A stretch of DNA of 16,764 nt from contig CAUJFK010000230.1 of assembly GCA_963169175.1 (NCBI GenBank), positions 1-16,764 of the forward strand, read 5' to 3'. Shown one piece after another: positions 13,176 to 16,764 of this stretch (its first letter is position 1; each line of letters opens with the position of its first letter). This DNA is from Acidobacteriota bacterium (GTDB taxonomy: Bacteria; Acidobacteriota; Blastocatellia; Pyrinomonadales; Pyrinomonadaceae). The position numbers were made by a program, and so were the translations under genes. The notes beneath the pieces were generated by a model. The model had not been told where the DNA came from, ran no database searches, and was given only the letters and a program-made list of their open reading frames with translations.

Positions 13176-14090
13176 ACGCACGATAGCTTTGGCGGCCGCC
13201 GCGCCGGCACCGGCAGCGGTAATTATTGTCGGCGCAACCCGATCCGCAACATCGCCGGCGCCGTAGACGGGTGACCCGATCACGCGACAATTTTGATCCA
13301 ATTGAAGATCGCCATTCGGCCCCGATCCGGCAAGCTCCTGGATCAGGCCGCTGTTTGGTTCGACACCGATACGTGCTAATACCAGATCTACCGAAATAGT
13401 GTGATTGCTGTTCGTGGATCTATCCCTGACATCGATCGCGTCAACCCAGCCGTGCCCACTGATCCTGTCGACCTCGGCGTTAAACACAAATTCGACCGTG
13501 CCATTTGCCGCGGCGGCATCCACAACCTCATCGCGGGCGGAAAAGCTATTGCGGCGGTGGATCACATATATTTTTGCTGCGTATTCGGAAAGGATGATGG
13601 CGTTTTCGAGGGCTGCGTCGCCGCCGCCGATGATGGCTACGGTCTTGCCGCGGGCGAGTTCCCTTTCTTTGGAACCGGATTCGATCACGCCGCGGCCGGC
13701 GAATTCTGTTTCGCCGGGAATGTTCAGACTTCGACGGCGGACGCCGCTTGCCAGAATTACCGCCTGGGCCTGGAAAATGTTTCCTGCGGCGGTTTTTACG
13801 AACTTTCCTTTCGGATCGATCTCAACAACCTCGGTTCCAAGACGGATATCGACGCCGGAACTGTTTGCCGATTCAAGAAAGCGGTCACGCATTTCCCTGC
13901 CGTTCTCTGTTCGCAGGCCGGGATAATTGGTGATCGGGTTATATATGCTGAGAAGCTGGCCGCCGGCCTCAGAATTTTTTTCGAGTACGACCGCATCTAG
14001 CCCCAGATCATTGCACCAGATCGCGGCCGAGATCCCCGCCGGGCCGGCCCCAATTATGATCACATCCAGATCCTGTTCGCGCTCGCTCAT
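13149..14090 (-). CDS. Thioredoxin-reductase-like flavoprotein lacking the CxxC active site
   Basis: A 313-residue two-dinucleotide-binding-domain flavoprotein with the fold and length of bacterial thioredoxin reductase. The FAD motif is IIGAGPAGISAA (11-22), with the following AGGQL. The NADP(H) site is IIGGGDAALENA with HRRNSFSARDEV, the HRR fitting the 2'-phosphate. The C-terminal FAD motif is VYGAGDVADR. Where TrxB proteins have a redox-active CATC after GRGV, this protein has ESGS (GRGVIESGSKERELARGK). Only two cysteines occur in the protein and neither can form CxxC, so it cannot be a standard thioredoxin reductase. Alternatives are a YumC-like ferredoxin/flavodoxin-NADP reductase or an electron-transfer flavoenzyme with an unknown partner; which is not decided. 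ATG 14090 is the natural start. It is divergent from the TPR-receiver gene and upstream of the receptor gene, whose promoter seems to lie at its 3' end. Confidence 0.88.
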   Translation of the reverse strand: MSEREQDLDVIIIGAGPAGISAAIWCNDLGLDAVVLEKNSEAGGQLLSIYNPITNYPGLRTENGREMRDRFLESANSSGVDIRLGTEVVEIDPKGKFVKTAAGNIFQAQAVILASGVRRRSLNIPGETEFAGRGVIESGSKERELARGKTVAIIGGGDAALENAIILSEYAAKIYVIHRRNSFSARDEVVDAAAANGTVEFVFNAEVDRISGHGWVDAIDVRDRSTNSNHTISVDLVLARIGVEPNSGLIQELAGSGPNGDLQLDQNCRVIGSPVYGAGDVADRVAPTIITAAGAGAAAAKAIVRLSVRRNYV

Positions 14091-14172
14091 ATTGGGCTTA
14101 ACTATTACAGAATATTGCAGTTTTTGTCATCAGGAATTACCAAATTTTGTCACAATTCTGCGAACTTGATAA

Positions 14173-14198
14173 GCGTGGATCTTTTTTCGTGCCCACGC
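14173..14198. other. Weak hairpin in the divergent region between the flavoprotein and TPR-receiver genes
   Basis: GCGTGG (14173-14178) pairs with CCACGC (14193-14198) around a T-rich loop. The 287-bp divergent region (14091-14377) otherwise holds no gene or clear repeat that I see. Its likely content is promoters for both genes; a loose ATGACA/17 nt/TAATAG match at 14102-14130 on the minus strand could serve the flavoprotein but is weak. Confidence 0.25.
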
Positions 14199-14377
14199 GG
14201 CCCGGTGCCAAACCGTTGTCCATTCAGTAGTTTAATCACTTTTGGGCCAAGGCGGGCAAATAGCTGGTTGTGGCACCCGTTTTGCTAATTGTCGGGGCTT
14301 CGCGCCTGTTTTATCTTCGGCGTTTGGCCTCTTACATTCCTTCAGGACCTGCTGAAAAGCTCCAATTCAAAATCTAT

Positions 14378-16764
14378 ATGAGACTAGAACTCGAACAGAA
14401 CCATACCCATTTGGGTTTTGCCGGGGAAGTTGCGCCGGATACGGCCGCTGAGGACCGGACAGCCGAGGCCGCACATCATCTTCGTGAAGGCATCAGGGCC
14501 GCACAAACCGGCAATCGCGGAGCGGCGCGGACAGCCCTGCTCCGGGCGGCGGAACTTGACCCGCAAAGTGAAAGCGCGTGGATGTGGCTCTCGTCGATCA
14601 GTGAATATCCCGAAGAGCTTTTGGCCTTCCTGACAAATGTTTTGGAGATAAATCCGCTTAACGCCCGTGCGCTTGAATGGTCCACGGCAACAAAGACGCT
14701 GCTTGCAAAGAATCTTGTCCAACGCGGGATCGACGCAGCAGAAGCGGGCCAGAACGATCTTGCGGCCCAGCATTTCAATCAGGCACTTGAATACGACGAA
14801 AAGAATTCGATGGCGTGGCTTTGGCTTGCGTCGATGTGCGAATCAACCGAAGGAAAGCTTTCGTATCTTGAGAAGGTCCTTGAGTTTGACCCTGAGAACG
14901 AAACGGCCAAGGCAGGCCACCAGGCAGCAAAAAACAGCATTAGAGAGGGCCTGCTCGCCGAGGCACGTTCGGCCGCCGTCAGCGGCAACAGCGCCTCAGC
15001 CAACGAACTGCTCGACGCCGTGATAGCGGAAGAACCTGACGCCGAGGATGCATGGGTGCTCAAATCGCATATTGCGGTCAGCTTCGACGAAAAGATCGTT
15101 GCATTCCGCCGCGTGCTTGAGATCAATCCTGAAAATAATGTCGCCCGGTCCGGCCTTGAGTCGTTAACCGCTATAATGGACGCCGTCGGAGCCGCCGAAG
15201 CACCTGCGGTTGCAGCACCGGTCGAGGTCGCAGAGCCGGAAAAGGTGGCCGAAGCCGAACCAGAATCATTCACGGCCCCCGTTTTTGAAGAGGAATATCA
15301 GGAAGAAGGCATATTTGACGCTCCGGTTGCGGACGAATCTCCGTTTGACCCGGCAGCGTTTACTGAAGCTGCGACCGAGACGGAACTTAGTAAAACAGCT
15401 GAGCCGCCTTTTGACAGTTTTGCTAAAGAACCAGTTGTCGATCACAACGGCACAATGCTGATGACGGCATCTGATCTTGGTTTTGTTCTGGATGACGTAG
15501 TCGAAGTTACTGAAGCCCCGTTCGAACAGGTAACAGAAGACTTCTCGGCAGGATCGGCCGTTCATGAGGTCGTAGAAGACGAATCAGCTGAGCTCCAGCC
15601 TGCGGCATACGAAACAGAATACGAAACACCGGCCGAAGAAGAGTCTTTCACACCGGAGCCGGAAGAGATCACGTATGAACTGGCTTCAGAAACACCGGAT
15701 CCTAAACCGGACGATGAGGCCCCAGAGGAAAGTGACGGCCTTTGGGATGCGTTTGTCGATCCTGACCCGACGGAAGAATTGTCTGTTTTGGACGCCGCCG
15801 CCGATTTTAACGGCCAGGTCCCGGAATTCTCGAATGAAATTGAGGTATTTACCGGCGAGGCTATCTCGGTCCCAATGAGCAACCCGTTCGATGCCGACAA
15901 ATTCAAAAGCGAACCGTCATCGTACGACACCGTTATCTCGGTCAGCCCGGAAACCTACGATGCGGCCCACAATGAGGTGCCAGCCCCGGGCGATGCACCA
16001 TTCAACGGGACCTTCTTCAATGTTCCGTTCGACAATACCCTGTATTCAGGCACCATCCCGATGCCTGAGGACGGACTTGATCCACTGGTTCAAGCAGGTT
16101 CTACAGGGTTTGAAACGCGCATTGCGGCACCTTCGGCCGAGCCGCTGCCGCCGGTCAGCACAACCACGCAGTGCCCGTTCTGCAGTACTGAGAACGACGT
16201 CCAGGCCATTGCCTGCAACGGCTGTCTCGCAGTTCTGACGCTTGCCGACCTGGAACTTATTCTCGCCAATCATCATGCCGACAAAGATCTGCTTGCGCGG
16301 GCAGTCGTTCAGTTAGAATCAGAACGGTCCGCCCGCCAGCTAACCGAAGCTGAATTGACGACGCTTGGCATTGGCCATCTAAACTTGCGCAATCTGCAGG
16401 AAGGCCACGCTTATCTTCTTGAGGCTGCGCAAAAGAACCCTGACAATGTCGTACTCTCAAGTCAGGCGAACGCTCTCCTTATCCGCCTTGAGGAAATAAG
16501 ACAGCAGTCTGCGACCTATGAGTCAATGGTCAAGGGGAAGACGATCCTTGTCGTTGACGACAGTCCAACGGTTCGCAAACTGATCGCCGGCAAGCTCGAA
16601 AAATCGGGTCACGAGGTTGTTTGCTGCGGTGACGGCATTGAGGCAATGAGCCATCTTTCAACTCTTCGGCCTGATTTGATCCTTCTCGATATTACGATGC
16701 CGCGAATGGATGGATACCAGGTCTGCAAGCTCATCCGCGGTGACGCGGAGACAAAAGACACGCC
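14378..16764 (+). CDS. TPR-acidic linker-zinc ribbon-receiver domain protein, 3' end cut by window
   Basis: At least 795 residues are visible and the frame is open at the right edge. Residues about 35-265 are three tandem ~76-residue TPR-like modules with recurring motifs such as AWMWLSSI, AWLWLASM, VLEINPLNARA, VLEFDPENETA and VLEINPENNVA. Residues about 270-597 are acidic, rich in E, P, T and A, and probably disordered. A zinc ribbon follows: C599-x2-C602 (CPFC), ten residues, C613-x2-C616 (CNGC). A helical segment with another TPR-like pair comes next (about 640-715). A two-component receiver domain starts at 721 (KTILVVDDSPTVRKL), with D727/D728 and phosphoacceptor D771 in LLDITMPRMDGYQVC; its end is outside. 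The receiver resembles PilG/PilH-type stand-alone receivers from chemotaxis-like and twitching systems. ATG 14378 has no clear Shine-Dalgarno, and the frame is open upstream without another ATG. It is probably a signalling scaffold with phosphorylation input. Confidence 0.85.
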   Translation, partial: MRLELEQNHTHLGFAGEVAPDTAAEDRTAEAAHHLREGIRAAQTGNRGAARTALLRAAELDPQSESAWMWLSSISEYPEELLAFLTNVLEINPLNARALEWSTATKTLLAKNLVQRGIDAAEAGQNDLAAQHFNQALEYDEKNSMAWLWLASMCESTEGKLSYLEKVLEFDPENETAKAGHQAAKNSIREGLLAEARSAAVSGNSASANELLDAVIAEEPDAEDAWVLKSHIAVSFDEKIVAFRRVLEINPENNVARSGLESLTAIMDAVGAAEAPAVAAPVEVAEPEKVAEAEPESFTAPVFEEEYQEEGIFDAPVADESPFDPAAFTEAATETELSKTAEPPFDSFAKEPVVDHNGTMLMTASDLGFVLDDVVEVTEAPFEQVTEDFSAGSAVHEVVEDESAELQPAAYETEYETPAEEESFTPEPEEITYELASETPDPKPDDEAPEESDGLWDAFVDPDPTEELSVLDAAADFNGQVPEFSNEIEVFTGEAISVPMSNPFDADKFKSEPSSYDTVISVSPETYDAAHNEVPAPGDAPFNGTFFNVPFDNTLYSGTIPMPEDGLDPLVQAGSTGFETRIAAPSAEPLPPVSTTTQCPFCSTENDVQAIACNGCLAVLTLADLELILANHHADKDLLARAVVQLESERSARQLTEAELTTLGIGHLNLRNLQEGHAYLLEAAQKNPDNVVLSSQANALLIRLEEIRQQSATYESMVKGKTILVVDDSPTVRKLIAGKLEKSGHEVVCCGDGIEAMSHLSTLRPDLILLDITMPRMDGYQVCKLIRGDAETKDT

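Noticed and set aside
13401..14000. 199-codon plus-strand frame opposite the flavoprotein
   Set aside because: Antisense shadow of a gene with intact FAD/NADPH motifs.

Overview
The window looks like chromosomal DNA from an Acidobacteriota-type bacterium, most likely near Blastocatellia/Pyrinomonadaceae. This is inferred from gene content, moderate GC and repeat style, not from a marker-gene search. The lineage clues are a very large orphan Oar-like TonB-dependent receptor with an N-terminal carboxypeptidase-regulatory domain, a DUF4388 (PATAN-like) protein fused to a J domain and TPRs, a TPR/zinc-ribbon/receiver protein, and many short palindromic repeats between genes. No phage, transposase, CRISPR array, rRNA or tRNA was seen.

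Layout. (1) Positions 1-2262, minus strand: the 5' part of an HD-GYP domain gene that runs off the left edge, preceded by a DUF4388-J domain-TPR gene. (2) 2263-2813: a divergent intergenic region holding promoters at both ends and a compound repeat island: two 37-bp direct repeats, two copies of a ~70-bp hairpin element and further inverted repeats. (3) 2814-4906, plus strand: a COG3375-type GNAT-family protein, a strong hairpin, then an orphan Rieske oxygenase alpha-subunit gene that appears to carry an in-frame palindromic repeat. (4) 5000-9038, plus strand: a housekeeping run of rpmE (bL31), a DUF421/YetF-type membrane protein, a DUF1385 membrane protein, prfA (release factor 1) and a histidine phosphatase. 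rpmE, DUF1385 and prfA lie near each other in many bacteria; the prmC that often follows prfA is not here. (5) 9051-14090, minus strand: a 1279-residue TonB-dependent receptor with its own terminator and a strong ribosome binding site, lying downstream of a thioredoxin-reductase-like flavoprotein that lacks the CxxC active site. (6) 14378 to the right edge, plus strand: a long TPR, acidic-linker, zinc-ribbon and receiver-domain protein, cut by the window end.

How the genes may work together. The signalling genes (HD-GYP, DUF4388-J-TPR, TPR-ZnR-REC) sit at the two ends and resemble parts of surface-motility or c-di-GMP circuits, but nothing here links them directly. The centre is translation and housekeeping. 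The most distinctive signal is the influence of small palindromic repeats on genes: one supplies the C-terminus and stop codon of the DUF4388 protein, one lies in frame within the Rieske protein, and one forms a 17-bp inverted repeat ending 9 nt before the prfA start. I did not find a convincing new defence or biosynthetic system.
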